A stretch of DNA of 64,000 bases from CAZDGK01 sp964505035. Its GTDB lineage: Bacteria > Patescibacteriota > Saccharimonadia > UBA4664. This document shows positions 1-8,919 of this stretch, in pieces (the stretch's first letter is position 1; each line of letters begins with the position of its first letter). The notes under the pieces were generated by a model. It saw nothing but the letters and a program-made list of their open reading frames with translations, was not told the DNA's origin and made no database searches. The DNA lies in NCBI GenBank assembly GCA_964505035.1, contig CAZDGK010000001.1, positions 1 to 64,000 on the forward strand, written 5' to 3'. A program made the position numbers and the translations under genes.

Positions 1-1
1 G

Positions 2-238
2 CACGACCTGGCTCTCTGCAGCGAGGTCGATCCCAGAGCCTTCTTACCCGATAAAGGGGAGTCGACTAACGAAGCCAAGCGCATCTGCGCCCGCTGCGAC
101 GTCCAAGCCGATTGCCTCGAGTACGCCATCACCCATGACGAGGTGCATGGCATCTGGGGCGGGCTCAGTGGCCGCGAGCGCAACAAGATTCGCAAGCGGC
201 GCAACCTGCCGCCACTGCTCGTTGAGGACGCCGCCTAA
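2..238 (+). CDS. WhiB-like iron-sulfur transcription factor (5' truncated by window edge)
   Basis: The 78 visible codons read through to TAA in frame 2. Four cysteines sit at visible residues 6, 29, 32 and 38 (C-x22-C-x2-C-x5-C), followed by a GIWGG turn and a basic tail (RERNKIRKRRN). This is the layout of the WhiB family: four Cys bind a [4Fe-4S] cluster, the G-I/V-W-G-G turn contacts sigma factor and the basic tail contacts DNA. The start codon lies before the window. WhiB proteins are known mainly from Actinobacteria and their phages, so presence in a CPR-like genome is notable. Targets cannot be inferred. Family assignment is strong. Confidence 0.9.
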   Translation, partial: HDLALCSEVDPRAFLPDKGESTNEAKRICARCDVQADCLEYAITHDEVHGIWGGLSGRERNKIRKRRNLPPLLVEDAA

Positions 239-303
239 GCAACCCGGCCTACTCTTATCCACGGAGGCCTCACTTTCGCAAGTGGGGCCTCGGATCGTGT
301 TTA

Positions 304-312
304 TGCTAAAAT
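304..312 (+). promoter_or_regulatory. Extended -10 promoter, leaderless start of the channel gene
   Basis: TGC-TAAAAT ends 6 nt before the ATG at 319. No Shine-Dalgarno lies between. Transcription is predicted to start on the A of the ATG. Confidence 0.6.
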
Positions 313-318
313 TGGCGT

Positions 319-1314
319 ATGAACCGAGGTGAGGGCCGCAAAATCTGGCAGCTAGCCGGTATTTCAACCGTGATTTTACTGGGCGGTACCCTTGGCCTGA
401 TGTTTACCACCAGCCTGTCGGCGGGTGAGTCACTCTATCAGACCTTCATGATCCTGCTGACTCACTTTGACCACAGTAACCACTCCGAACCCGGTGCTCG
501 CGTCGTTACAATTTTCCTCATCCTCAGCTCCTACGCCCTAATCGCGTATTTACTAAAGTGGCTGGCGGAATATATGATGGGCCTAAGTGGTAATGTTAGA
601 AGACTCCGCGTGAAAGCCCAAGTCGATAAACTCCGCAATCATTACATAGTCTGCGGCCTTGGTCGTGTGGGCTCGCAGGTCGCTCGCGAGCTGCACAATG
701 AAGGCGTGCCGTTCGTAGCGCTCGACAAAGACCCGGCCAAAGTCGAGGACGCCATCAATGCCGGCTACCTAGCCCTGACCCTCGACAGCACCGAGGACAA
801 CACCCTGCCCCGAGCAGGCGTCGAGCGCGCCAACGGCCTCGTCGCCAGCCTTGGCGAGGACTCACTCAACCTGTTCGTCACCCTGGCCGCCCGGTCGGTT
901 AATCCCGACCTCTATATCGTCGCTCGCGCCAACCGCCCCGAAAACGAAATGAAGCTCAAGCGAGCCGGCGCCGACCGCGTCGCCATGCCATACCAAATCG
1001 GGGGCTACCACATGGCGTCGATGGTGCTGCGGCCAAACATCGTCGACTACATGGATGTCATCTCAGGCAAAACTGGCGCCAGCGACCTGGAGGTCGAGGA
1101 AATGCTCGTCGGGGAGCAGTCGCAGCTAGCTGGCCGCCGTCTGGGTAAGGCGCTAGCTGAAGGGGAAGTGGGCGCTACCGTTATCGCCATCAACGGGGCC
1201 GACGGCTCCAGTCGTGTGCGGCCCACCGGCAAAGAAATCATCTACCCCGGCGACCGCCTCATCATCCTCGGCTCCAAACGCGACCTCACCAGCGCCTCGG
1301 CGCTCATTCGCTAA
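319..1314 (+). CDS. Two-TM ion-channel-like protein with RCK (TrkA-N/TrkA-C) domains
   Basis: 331 aa. TM1 is about residues 12-32, a pore-helix-like segment 37-48, and TM2 64-86. An RCK/TrkA-N Rossmann domain follows from about 105 (nucleotide-binding GLGRVGSQ) to 230, and a TrkA-C domain covers about 245-331. This is the subunit layout of MthK/Kch-type ligand-gated potassium channels. The position of the selectivity filter reads T-H-F-D-H-S-N-H-S-E rather than TVGYGD, so potassium selectivity is doubtful. The start is leaderless. The TAA overlaps the next ATG by one base (TAATG), suggesting translational coupling to the rluD-like gene. Confidence 0.85.
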   Translation: MNRGEGRKIWQLAGISTVILLGGTLGLMFTTSLSAGESLYQTFMILLTHFDHSNHSEPGARVVTIFLILSSYALIAYLLKWLAEYMMGLSGNVRRLRVKAQVDKLRNHYIVCGLGRVGSQVARELHNEGVPFVALDKDPAKVEDAINAGYLALTLDSTEDNTLPRAGVERANGLVASLGEDSLNLFVTLAARSVNPDLYIVARANRPENEMKLKRAGADRVAMPYQIGGYHMASMVLRPNIVDYMDVISGKTGASDLEVEEMLVGEQSQLAGRRLGKALAEGEVGATVIAINGADGSSRVRPTGKEIIYPGDRLIILGSKRDLTSASALIR

Positions 1315-2207
1315 TGCGCACCTTTACAGTGCCGTCCGGGGCTCCAGCCGAGCGCCTCGACACCTTCGTGTCGGCTACCACCGGCCTGTCGCGTAGCGCC
1401 GTGCAGCGGCTGCTCAAAGCCGGCCAAGTCACGGTAGGTGGCCGCGTTGAGCGATCCAGCTACCTCGTGCAGCCGGGCGACCACATCACGCTGGCCGACT
1501 CCAGTCCGGCGCCCGCGTCACCGCCGCCACCGCCAGAGCTACCGGTCATCTATGAGGACGCCGATATGCTCGTAGTCGACAAACCAGCCGGACTCATTGT
1601 GCACCCCGGTGCCGGCCGCCGTGGCCAGCCCACGGTCGCCGATTTTGCCCGCCAGCACACCACCGACACCGACACCGACCGGCCCGGCATCGTCCACCGG
1701 CTTGACCAAGACACCTCCGGCCTGCTTGTCATCGCCAAAACCGCCGCCGCCAAGCATCGCTTGCAGTCGCTCTGGCGCCGTCACGAGGTAGCCAAAACCT
1801 ACCGCCTGCTCGTCAGTGGCCGGCTGAAGGACCCCGAAGCCACTATCAATCTCCCCATTGGCCGCGACCCAGCCCACCCTCTGCGCCAGCGTGTGCTACC
1901 CGGCGGCCGCCCCGCCAGCACTCGCTACCGGGTCTTGTTCGAGCTACCCGGCTACACTTACGTCGAGGCTTACCCAGCCACGGGGCGCACGCATCAGCTG
2001 CGGGTGCACTTTGCCGCGCTGGGGCACCCCATTGTCGGCGACCGGCTCTACGGCACTGACATGGGCGCCAAGCTCGGCCTGCACCGGCAATTTCTGCATG
2101 CGGTCGCGCTCGAGCTACCCGCCGCCGGCCACTTGGTGAAACTTACAAGCCCATTACCGCCAGATTTAACAAGCGTTCTCACGCGCCTTGGAGCGCCGTA
2201 TAATTAA
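1314..2207 (+). CDS. rluD: RluD-family 23S rRNA pseudouridine synthase
   Basis: 297 aa. An N-terminal S4 RNA-binding domain (about 14-65) is followed by the RsuA/RluA catalytic domain with the hallmark HRLDQDTSG, whose Asp is the nucleophile that isomerises uridine in large-subunit rRNA. The GRTHQLRVHF motif near the C-terminus is also typical. Length matches RluD/RluC (about 300-325 aa). The ATG overlaps the upstream TAA by one base. The exact target uridines cannot be told from sequence; rluC is an alternative name. Confidence 0.88.
   Translation: MRTFTVPSGAPAERLDTFVSATTGLSRSAVQRLLKAGQVTVGGRVERSSYLVQPGDHITLADSSPAPASPPPPPELPVIYEDADMLVVDKPAGLIVHPGAGRRGQPTVADFARQHTTDTDTDRPGIVHRLDQDTSGLLVIAKTAAAKHRLQSLWRRHEVAKTYRLLVSGRLKDPEATINLPIGRDPAHPLRQRVLPGGRPASTRYRVLFELPGYTYVEAYPATGRTHQLRVHFAALGHPIVGDRLYGTDMGAKLGLHRQFLHAVALELPAAGHLVKLTSPLPPDLTSVLTRLGAPYN
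2199..2204 (+). promoter_or_regulatory. -10 hexamer for leaderless holB-like gene
   Basis: Consensus TATAAT ends 6 nt before ATG 2211. It lies at the very end of the rluD-like reading frame and overlaps its stop region. No Shine-Dalgarno is present. Confidence 0.65.
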
Positions 2208-2210
2208 CCT

Positions 2211-3098
2211 ATGAAGCCACTGCTGCACAGTCTCACCGCCCTCCAGATCGACGGGGCGGTGCGGGCCGGTGCCGGCAGCTATGTGTTCCATGGGCCTCGG
2301 AGTATGGGCAAGGCCACGGCCGCCCGCTACCTAGCCAAGCGTCTCAATTGCCGAGGCGACAGCGACGGCCGCTGTGTCGCTTGCCGCCAGTTTGACGCCG
2401 GCAGCTACCCCGACTTTATGGTGCTTCAGCCGGAGGACCGGCCGAGCATTACTATCGAGCAAGTCCGCAACCTTGGCTCCAGCCTGGCGCTCAGCCCTTA
2501 TACTGCCGGCAGCACCCGGCTGGTCCTAATTGATGAAGCCCACCAGCTCACCATCGAGGCTCAAAATGCTCTGCTCAAGCTCATCGAGGACCCGCCATCG
2601 GCTACCCGCTTCGTCCTGGCCGCCGAGCAGCTCGAAGCCCTCCTGCCGACAGTGCGCTCACGGCTGATTAGCATACATTTCGCGCCGGTAGCCGAGGCCG
2701 ACATTGCCCAGCTACTCGTCGACCGTCACGGCGCCACCTCGGCGGCTGCCGGTACGCTCGCCAGCCAGGCCGACGGCGCTCCCGGCCTAGCCGTCCGGCT
2801 TCTCCACGACGAGGCCGCCGTAGCCGAGCGCGCCGAGCTCGAAGACGCTGCCCGTGTGGCCGTTACCGCCCCGCTATTCGACCGCCTGGTGCTGGCCAGG
2901 CAGCTCGCCGAGCGCAAGGCCAACCTCACGTTATTTGTGAGCGGCTTGCACCGGCGCCTGCTGGCCGAGCTACGAGACGGCACTGCCACCGCTACCCGCA
3001 CCGCCAGCCGCCTCGCCGCCCTCGACCAGTTTCGCCGTGGCCTGGAGGCCAATCTCAGTCCGCGCGTCGCCATAGAACGGTTAATGCTGGAGTTATAG
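2211..3098 (+). CDS. holB: DNA polymerase III delta' subunit-like AAA+ clamp-loader protein
   Basis: 295 aa. A DnaX/HolB-type AAA+ domain is visible. The P-loop region reads HGPRSMGKAT, cysteines at about 47-59 suggest a zinc module, the Walker B-like box is VLIDEAHQL, and LLKLIEDPP and TVRSR are typical of clamp loaders. Delta' is the stator that helps load the beta clamp, working with DnaX, which is encoded at 60075 in this window. The start is leaderless behind TATAAT. The GTG of the TPR gene follows 2 nt after its stop. Confidence 0.82.
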   Translation: MKPLLHSLTALQIDGAVRAGAGSYVFHGPRSMGKATAARYLAKRLNCRGDSDGRCVACRQFDAGSYPDFMVLQPEDRPSITIEQVRNLGSSLALSPYTAGSTRLVLIDEAHQLTIEAQNALLKLIEDPPSATRFVLAAEQLEALLPTVRSRLISIHFAPVAEADIAQLLVDRHGATSAAAGTLASQADGAPGLAVRLLHDEAAVAERAELEDAARVAVTAPLFDRLVLARQLAERKANLTLFVSGLHRRLLAELRDGTATATRTASRLAALDQFRRGLEANLSPRVAIERLMLEL

Positions 3099-3100
3099 CG

Positions 3101-3736
3101 GTGCTCGAGCTCATCATCCTCGCCGCCGCGGTCTACCTACTCCGGCGGCAGCTTCTGGCCCTCAACTCCAGCCAATCCGGCACGGCCGGCGCTGCCATCG
3201 CGCCTCGTCGCGTCTCGCCCCAGCTCACCCGCCTCACCACCTACGCCGACCGGCTGTTTTCCGAGAAGAAGTGGCTCGCCGCCGAGAAGGCCTACCTGGG
3301 CGTGCTCAAGCTCGACCACAAGAATCCCACCGCCTACAGCCATCTTGGCATCATCTACTCAGCACAGCGTAATCTAGCCGATGCCATCGAATGCTTCCAA
3401 ATCGCTGTCCGCTTGCGGCCCGGCGCGATAACCTATCAAAACCTCGGCATCGCCTACTTCGAAAACCACAATTACATGAAGTCCATCGCCGCCCTCGAAA
3501 AGGCCATTATGTTCGAGCCCAATGCCCATCGCTATGTCAGCCTAGCCAGTGCCTACAAGAAGATTCACGACACTAGCCATGTTGTCACCGCACTGGAGCG
3601 GGCGGCCGAGCTCGAGCCGACCGCCAAACACCTCAGTCTGCTAGCCGAAGCCTACACTGCCGCCGGCCGGGCCGATGAAGCCGCTGCCGCTCGGGACCGG
3701 ATGCGTGGACTTCGAACTGCAAACCTGGTACCATAA
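3101..3736 (+). CDS. Membrane-anchored TPR-repeat protein
   Basis: 211 aa from a GTG start 2 nt after holB; the start is chosen by operon spacing. Residues 1-18 are a hydrophobic N-terminal anchor (LELIILAAAVYLLRRQLL). Residues about 45-205 are tandem TPR units, recognisable as A-x4-G-x3-Y/A-x8-A-x3-Y/F (SHLGIIYSAQRNLADAI, QNLGIAYFENHNYMKSI). TPRs mediate protein contacts; the partner is unknown. Topology is probably N-out/C-cytoplasmic or lipid-tethered. Confidence 0.75.
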   Translation: MLELIILAAAVYLLRRQLLALNSSQSGTAGAAIAPRRVSPQLTRLTTYADRLFSEKKWLAAEKAYLGVLKLDHKNPTAYSHLGIIYSAQRNLADAIECFQIAVRLRPGAITYQNLGIAYFENHNYMKSIAALEKAIMFEPNAHRYVSLASAYKKIHDTSHVVTALERAAELEPTAKHLSLLAEAYTAAGRADEAAAARDRMRGLRTANLVP

Positions 3737-3749
3737 CCGGGACTAATTC

Positions 3750-3824
3750 GCCGACGTGGCTCAACGGTAGAGCAACAGTTTTGTAAACTGTGGGTTGGGG
3801 GTTCGAATCCTCTCGTCGGCTCCA
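3750..3824 (+). tRNA. tRNA-Thr (TGT)
   Basis: Acceptor GCCGACG pairs with CGTCGGC. The anticodon stem ACAGT/ACTGT encloses TTTGTAA (anticodon TGT). The T-arm contains GTTCGAATC, and CCA is genomically encoded. The trailer starts GGCATTATC. Confidence 0.95.
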
Positions 3825-4188
3825 GGCATTATCACCAAATGAAAAAGCGGGTAAGCCAATGCTTACCCGCGGAAAAGCTTCAAAACCGGGACGGCGGGCG
3901 GCCGGCAGCGGTCAAACGAGCCGCCCGCCATCAACCGGGCTAAGCCTGACATGTGCAGCATCACTCCGGGCTATGATGATGCTGGTAACAGCTAGCGGTG
4001 CTGCTACCCGCAGCGCGGGAAAGGAACCGCGCCCTGGCACTTCGACGACCGTCGGCGTCTAGTCAGACTTATGTAAAGCCTCATGTGTTTATAGCACAAG
4101 CTATGCCAGGCAACAAGCGGCCTATCACGCTCAAACATCTTGCCCATCACCCACAAAACCAGTACAATAACCAAGTTAACCAACACCT
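3825..4188. other. Intergenic stretch between two tRNAs
   Basis: No convincing gene; the short open frames lack ribosome sites and codon bias. The only strong structure is a perfect 10-bp hairpin at 3847-3870 (GCGGGTAAGC, 4-nt loop, inverse). It is preceded on the + strand by five A and so would end in T on the minus strand. Confidence 0.6.
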
Positions 4189-4274
4189 GCCGGGTTACTC
4201 AAGTGGCCAACGAGGGCTGACTGTAAATCAGCTGGCATTAGCCTTCGGGAGTTCGAATCTCTCACCCGGCACCA
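4189..4274 (+). tRNA. tRNA-Tyr (GTA)
   Basis: Acceptor GCCGGGT pairs with ACCCGGC. The anticodon stem GCTGA/TCAGC encloses CTGTAAA (anticodon GTA). There is a long class II variable arm, T-loop GTTCGAATC, and encoded CCA. The trailer is GGTATTATC, as for the two tRNA-Thr genes. Confidence 0.95.
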
Positions 4275-4348
4275 GGTATTATCCATCCCAGGCGTACCAC
4301 CGCCAACAAGTCCCGGCCGCCCATCCCGCAACTCACCGCACTAGCGCG

Positions 4349-4377
4349 TTTACGACACGCTAGAAATGTCATATTAT
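4349..4377 (+). promoter_or_regulatory. Sigma70-type promoter for the secreted repeat protein
   Basis: TTTACG (4349-4354), 17-nt spacer, TATTAT (4372-4377), then 7 nt to ATG 4385. The arrangement predicts a leaderless message. Confidence 0.65.
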
Positions 4378-4384
4378 TAGCATA

Positions 4385-6991
4385 ATGGTTGCGCTACCCA
4401 GTTTTTCGCAATTCAATGCCAAAAAGAGTCTACTCTATTCATTGGCTGCAATAGTTTTTGGGTCAGCCGTAACACTAATCTACGCCGCCTCATCTAGACC
4501 GGCTGCTCAACTGGTTGCGGCCACCGTACCTCCGGCCATGACTGCCGGCAGCGCTGGCGTCGAGGCAATTACGCCAACCCGTATTCTCGACACGCGCACT
4601 ACCAACGGCGGGCACAACAGTCAGCCCATGTCGGCCGGCGAGACGTATACATTGCCGGTGTTGGGCCAAGGCGCCGTCCCGAGCTCGGGAGTCGCCGCCA
4701 TCCTAGCTAATGTCACGGTGGTAACTGGTACTTCCGATGGGTATCTCACCATTTTCCCCACTGGCCAAACTCGGCCGGTAGCTTCCAACGTTAATTTTGG
4801 ATCAAATGCAGTGGTGGCCAACCAGTTCCTCGTGCCAGTCGGCACCAACGGCGCCATTAATATTTATAGCTACTCGAGCAACGTTCATGTCGTAATCGAC
4901 GTCAGCGGCTGGGTCGGCACGGGACCAGCCACGACGGGCGGCGCGGTCACAGCCATCCAGCCAGTCCGGGTGCTCGACAGCCGGGGCACCAACGGCGGGC
5001 GCAACGGGGTGCCTTTGCACGGCAATGAAACAGCCCAAATACCCGTGCTCGGGACACACGGGCTCCCAAGCGCTGATGTCGCTGCCATTGTGGCCAACAT
5101 TACCGTTGTGCCCGACAGCACCAGCACAGGCTACATCACCGCCTACGCCTCGGGTACCTCCCAACCAGCGGTTTCAACCATCAACTTTAGCGCCGGGGTC
5201 TTCAACGCCAATATGGCACTTATTCCCGTCGGTAGTGATGGGTCTATCATGCTCTCGAGTAGTAGCGGGACGGAGCATGTCGTCATTGACGTTCAGGGAT
5301 TGGTCAGGACTGGCAACCCAGCCGAGAGTATGGGCATACAAGCCGTACAGCCCTTCCGTGCGCTCGACACCCGCACCGCCGTTGGCGGCCAAAACGGTAA
5401 CCCGATTGGCCCAGCTCAAACCATTTCGTTGCCGGTCCTCGGCCTTGGCGGCGTTCCAGCCACCGGTGTGGACGCCATCGTGGCACACATCGTCGCCATC
5501 AACCCGACCGGCACCAGTGGGTATCTCACCGCCTTCCCCAGCGGCTATGTCCGGCCGCTCGCCTCAAGTGTTAACTTCAAAACCGGCATGGTGGTCTCAA
5601 ACGACATCATCATACCCGTTGGCGCCGATGGCTCAATTTCAATCTATAACTACTCTGGCAGCACTCACGCCATCGTAGACATACAGGGTTGGATTGCTTC
5701 ACCAAACCTCACGACGGCCGGACCCTCGGTAGCTTTTGACACCACTGCACTCACTGCGTCTGACAGTCAGAAAGCCAAGCAGATCCTTACAAACACCAAT
5801 CGCTACGCCATGACCACCTGGTGGAATGGGCCCGCCCAAACGCTCCTCACCGCCACCCTAGGTCCAGGCGAGGAATCCAAGATCGCCAACCACGATGCCG
5901 TGCGCCGGATGGGTATGGAAGCTCTAGCGCTAAGTACATCGCTAGCCACCGGCAGCTACGACGCCACGGCTACCGGCGTGTCGGCGGCCATCGCCAAGCA
6001 ACGCGCCATCCAGCTGATTGACCGGGTTGCCTCCAACCATGTCACCAATCACTTGGGCGGCTGGGGCGAGCACTGGCAGTCGGCCATGTGGGCCGGTATT
6101 GCCGGGCGGGCCGCCTGGTACATTTGGCCGGACTTACCCGCCGCCACCCAAGCCAATGTCGCCCGTATGGTCGCTCACGAGGCCAACTATGCCGCCCGCC
6201 TCAAAATTCACTATCTGCGTGATGCCGCCGGCAACCTGCTGACACCCGGCGACAGCGGCGCCGAAGAAATGTCATGGGACACCAACGCCATGCAATTGGC
6301 CCTGGTTATGCTCCCGAACGATCCGCGCTCAAATGTCTGGATGACCGAGATGGTGCGTTTCTCGCTGGCCGCTTGGGCAAGACCCCAGGATGTAGCCAGC
6401 TCGCAGGTAGTAAATGGCGCGGCATTGTCCGCCTGGCTAAAGGGTTCAAACGTCGAAGCTAACGGCGTGGTCATTAACCACAATCGGGTCGCCTCAGACT
6501 ACAGCACCACCACCTACAGCAATTTGGATGCTGTGCCGCTGTTTGCGCTGGCCGGCAAACAAACGCCGCAGGCTATCACCAGCCTCCTGGCACCCGTCTA
6601 TGCTGCTTTCCGGGGCGTAACCTTCGCCGCTCCGCCCTACACCGCTCCCGGCGGCCAAACCTACGTGTCAAACAGCGCCAACATCTATTACCCCGAAAGT
6701 ATCGACTGGGGCACCGGTCAGAAGCTACCTTATGCCCTGGCGGACGCTCAAGCCGCCACCTTCGGCTACGATCCCGGCACTGCCACCCAGTACCAGGCAC
6801 TCCACGCCGACGCCCAGCTGGCCATGCAAGCTCGTTTTACCGATGGGCACACCTACGCCTCCGATGCGGAATACAACTATGAGGGCCGTGAGGAGCACAC
6901 CGCTCAGCTAGCCTCACAGATGTACCTCACGATGTATCTCCGCGACCATAATCTCGTGTCCTTCACCAGCGCCTCCTACTGGGCCCAATAG
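4385..6991 (+). CDS. Secreted surface protein: three LDTR-type repeats plus alpha-helical enzyme-like domain
   Basis: 868 aa. A signal peptide or anchor covers about 12-35. Three tandem repeats of about 128 aa lie near 57-180, 188-313 and 320-440. Each opens with R-x-LD(T/S)R-x(4)GG, continues with VLG-x-x-G(V/L)P and an NVT/NIT-like strand, and ends H-x-(V/I)-(V/I)D-V/I-x-GW. Such repeats are common in actinobacterial cell-wall proteins. Residues about 455-868 form a helical region rich in W, H, Y and E (GGWGEHW, NHNRVASDY, YNYEGREEHTAQLA) that resembles an alpha/alpha-toroid polysaccharide-active domain. The catalytic activity is not established. The start is leaderless. Confidence 0.75.
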   Translation: MVALPSFSQFNAKKSLLYSLAAIVFGSAVTLIYAASSRPAAQLVAATVPPAMTAGSAGVEAITPTRILDTRTTNGGHNSQPMSAGETYTLPVLGQGAVPSSGVAAILANVTVVTGTSDGYLTIFPTGQTRPVASNVNFGSNAVVANQFLVPVGTNGAINIYSYSSNVHVVIDVSGWVGTGPATTGGAVTAIQPVRVLDSRGTNGGRNGVPLHGNETAQIPVLGTHGLPSADVAAIVANITVVPDSTSTGYITAYASGTSQPAVSTINFSAGVFNANMALIPVGSDGSIMLSSSSGTEHVVIDVQGLVRTGNPAESMGIQAVQPFRALDTRTAVGGQNGNPIGPAQTISLPVLGLGGVPATGVDAIVAHIVAINPTGTSGYLTAFPSGYVRPLASSVNFKTGMVVSNDIIIPVGADGSISIYNYSGSTHAIVDIQGWIASPNLTTAGPSVAFDTTALTASDSQKAKQILTNTNRYAMTTWWNGPAQTLLTATLGPGEESKIANHDAVRRMGMEALALSTSLATGSYDATATGVSAAIAKQRAIQLIDRVASNHVTNHLGGWGEHWQSAMWAGIAGRAAWYIWPDLPAATQANVARMVAHEANYAARLKIHYLRDAAGNLLTPGDSGAEEMSWDTNAMQLALVMLPNDPRSNVWMTEMVRFSLAAWARPQDVASSQVVNGAALSAWLKGSNVEANGVVINHNRVASDYSTTTYSNLDAVPLFALAGKQTPQAITSLLAPVYAAFRGVTFAAPPYTAPGGQTYVSNSANIYYPESIDWGTGQKLPYALADAQAATFGYDPGTATQYQALHADAQLAMQARFTDGHTYASDAEYNYEGREEHTAQLASQMYLTMYLRDHNLVSFTSASYWAQ

Positions 6992-7010
6992 CGCTCCACC
7001 CAGCCAAAAG

Positions 7011-7047
7011 AAAAGGGTGCCGCCACAGTCGTGACGACACCCTTTTT
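7011..7047. terminator. Bidirectional terminator
   Basis: AAAAGGGTG (7011-7019) pairs with CACCCTTTT(T) (7038-7047). T-runs are present in both directions. It separates the convergent repeat-protein and ABC-transporter genes. Confidence 0.85.
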
Positions 7048-7051
7048 GGCG

Positions 7052-8848
7052 CTAATCCGCCAAACCCTCCAGCTGCCTGAGGCGCATGTACAGCCCGTTG
7101 CCGCGCATCAGCTCCTCGTGCGTGCCGATCTCGCTGATCCGCCCGTCCTGCATCACCACCACCAGGTCGGCCATCTCGATGGTCGAGAACCGGTGGGCAA
7201 TGATCAGCACAGTCGAGGCACGGGCGGTCGTGATCTCCTCGAGCGTTCGCTTGATCTCCAGCTGGCTCTCGGCGTCGAGCGCACTGGTCGGCTCATCGAG
7301 CACCAGCACCGGTGGCTGCCGCAGCAGCGCCCGGGCAATTGCCACCCGCTGCCGCTGGCCACCACTCAGCATCACGCCGCGCTCGCCGACTACCGTCTCG
7401 TACCCATTGGGCAGAGCGGCGATGAAGCCAGCGGCGTGCGCGGCCTCAGCCGCCACTGCCACCTGCACCGGCGTCGCGCCGACCTTCACCATGGCGATGT
7501 TCTCGGCCACTGAGCGGTCAAACAAGCCTGGCTCCTGCGGCACGGTGCCGAGCATCTCACGACGGTAGCGCTTGTCGTCGATGTCGCGCAGATCCACGCC
7601 GTCCACCAGTACCCGACCCTTGTCCGGGTCGTACTGGTGCAGCACTAGCCGGGCCAGCGTCGATTTGCCGCCGCCCGAAGGACCCACCAGCGCCACCGTC
7701 TGGCCAGGCTTGATCTCAAGGTTGATATCCTCGAGCGCCGGCCGAAACGTCGCCGGGTAGCTAAACGTCACGTTCTCGAGCCTTATATGACCCAAAGTTC
7801 GTTTCGGCCACCGCGGCCGCATTGGCGTCCGGATGGTGGACTCTAATTCAAACAAGCCCACGATTTCCTTCAGCGCCTCCGAGCCTTCATTGAGCACGTG
7901 CTGGAATTCGCCAAAGCGCCACATGTTGCTGTACATCCGCTCCATCCAGGCGTTGGCTAGCACCAGCGTACCGATCGACGCACCGTGCTTCCAGGCCCAG
8001 AAAGACATCACGTACAGCACCACTCGAGACAGCACCAGTAGCTGGTCCTGCCGCCAGATCATGAAGCGAAACCGCCGGTGCCGGGGCACTTCCTTGGTCC
8101 AGTGCTCCGTCAGCAGCTCGTCATGGGCGCCGGCCAGGTCATCTTCCAGGCCTTGCTCCTTGATGAGGATAGCCGCGCCGGCCAGCTCCGAGTCACTGCG
8201 CTCCATCCGCCGGGTATATGAGCGGTAATCTTCGCGCAGCGGCACCAGCTGACGCTCGGTCAGGTACATGTGAGCCATGTAGGCGGTTATCGTCACGGCT
8301 GCCAGAATGCCATACTCCCAGCCGGCCAGGAACGTGCCTACCACAATGAACCCGATTCGGATCGTCAGCGGCAAGATATCGAAGATGAAGTAGTCGGTCA
8401 TGTAGTCGACCTTCTTCAAGTTCTTCGAGAACATCGATTCCTTCTTGCTCGTGGAGTTGGCCACGTGCCAGTCGGTTCCCAGCGATAGTTGCTTGCGGGT
8501 ACCATGGCTGTTGAGCGTAATGTAAAAGAGCCAAGCTGCCGCATTGCGCGCCGTATCCATCCGCGCGTTCACGTAGTTGGAGCCGGCATACAAGACGAGC
8601 ACGAAACCCACGATCAGGCTCACATAGCCGCCGCGCGCCAGACCAAACACGAAGTGCGTGCCGGCCGGCGCCGTCAGAGCGTCTATAAACAGCTTCAGGG
8701 GGTAGATTTGTAGCAGAGCCACCAGCTCGTCCGTGGCCAACCAGGCCAGCGTGCGGGCAGCTCGTGGCTGGAACTCGTCCAGCTTGGAGCGGCTGATGGG
8801 GTCTGCCTTCAGCGCCTGCCAGAGGCGGCGCAATTGCTGGAACTGCAT
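7052..8848 (-). CDS. ABC exporter half-transporter (permease-ATPase fusion)
   Basis: 598 aa. An N-terminal ABC transmembrane domain (about six helices, residues 60-320) is followed by a nucleotide-binding domain (about 350-590). The latter has Walker A GPSGGGKST, signature LSGGQRQRVAIA, Walker B VLVLDEP and a switch His (IIAHRFST). This is the ABCB/MsbA-type homodimeric exporter architecture. Substrate is unknown. The ATG is preceded by AGGAGG, so it uses Shine-Dalgarno initiation. Confidence 0.92.
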   Translation of the reverse strand: MQFQQLRRLWQALKADPISRSKLDEFQPRAARTLAWLATDELVALLQIYPLKLFIDALTAPAGTHFVFGLARGGYVSLIVGFVLVLYAGSNYVNARMDTARNAAAWLFYITLNSHGTRKQLSLGTDWHVANSTSKKESMFSKNLKKVDYMTDYFIFDILPLTIRIGFIVVGTFLAGWEYGILAAVTITAYMAHMYLTERQLVPLREDYRSYTRRMERSDSELAGAAILIKEQGLEDDLAGAHDELLTEHWTKEVPRHRRFRFMIWRQDQLLVLSRVVLYVMSFWAWKHGASIGTLVLANAWMERMYSNMWRFGEFQHVLNEGSEALKEIVGLFELESTIRTPMRPRWPKRTLGHIRLENVTFSYPATFRPALEDINLEIKPGQTVALVGPSGGGKSTLARLVLHQYDPDKGRVLVDGVDLRDIDDKRYRREMLGTVPQEPGLFDRSVAENIAMVKVGATPVQVAVAAEAAHAAGFIAALPNGYETVVGERGVMLSGGQRQRVAIARALLRQPPVLVLDEPTSALDAESQLEIKRTLEEITTARASTVLIIAHRFSTIEMADLVVVMQDGRISEIGTHEELMRGNGLYMRLRQLEGLAD

Positions 8849-8919
8849 CGCAGTCCTCCTCGTTGTTTTTGGGGTGTTACGTCAGGTTAGTCTTATGAAC
8901 GGGCACAAAATGAAAGTGA

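Noticed and set aside
3847..3870. Perfect 10-bp hairpin after tRNA-Thr considered as a terminator
   Set aside because: The T-run would be on the minus strand, and no minus-strand gene lies to its right. Left as a structure of unknown role within the intergenic entry.
4004..4186. 60-aa minus-strand frame between tRNAs
   Set aside because: No ribosome site or leaderless -10; composition is not protein-like.
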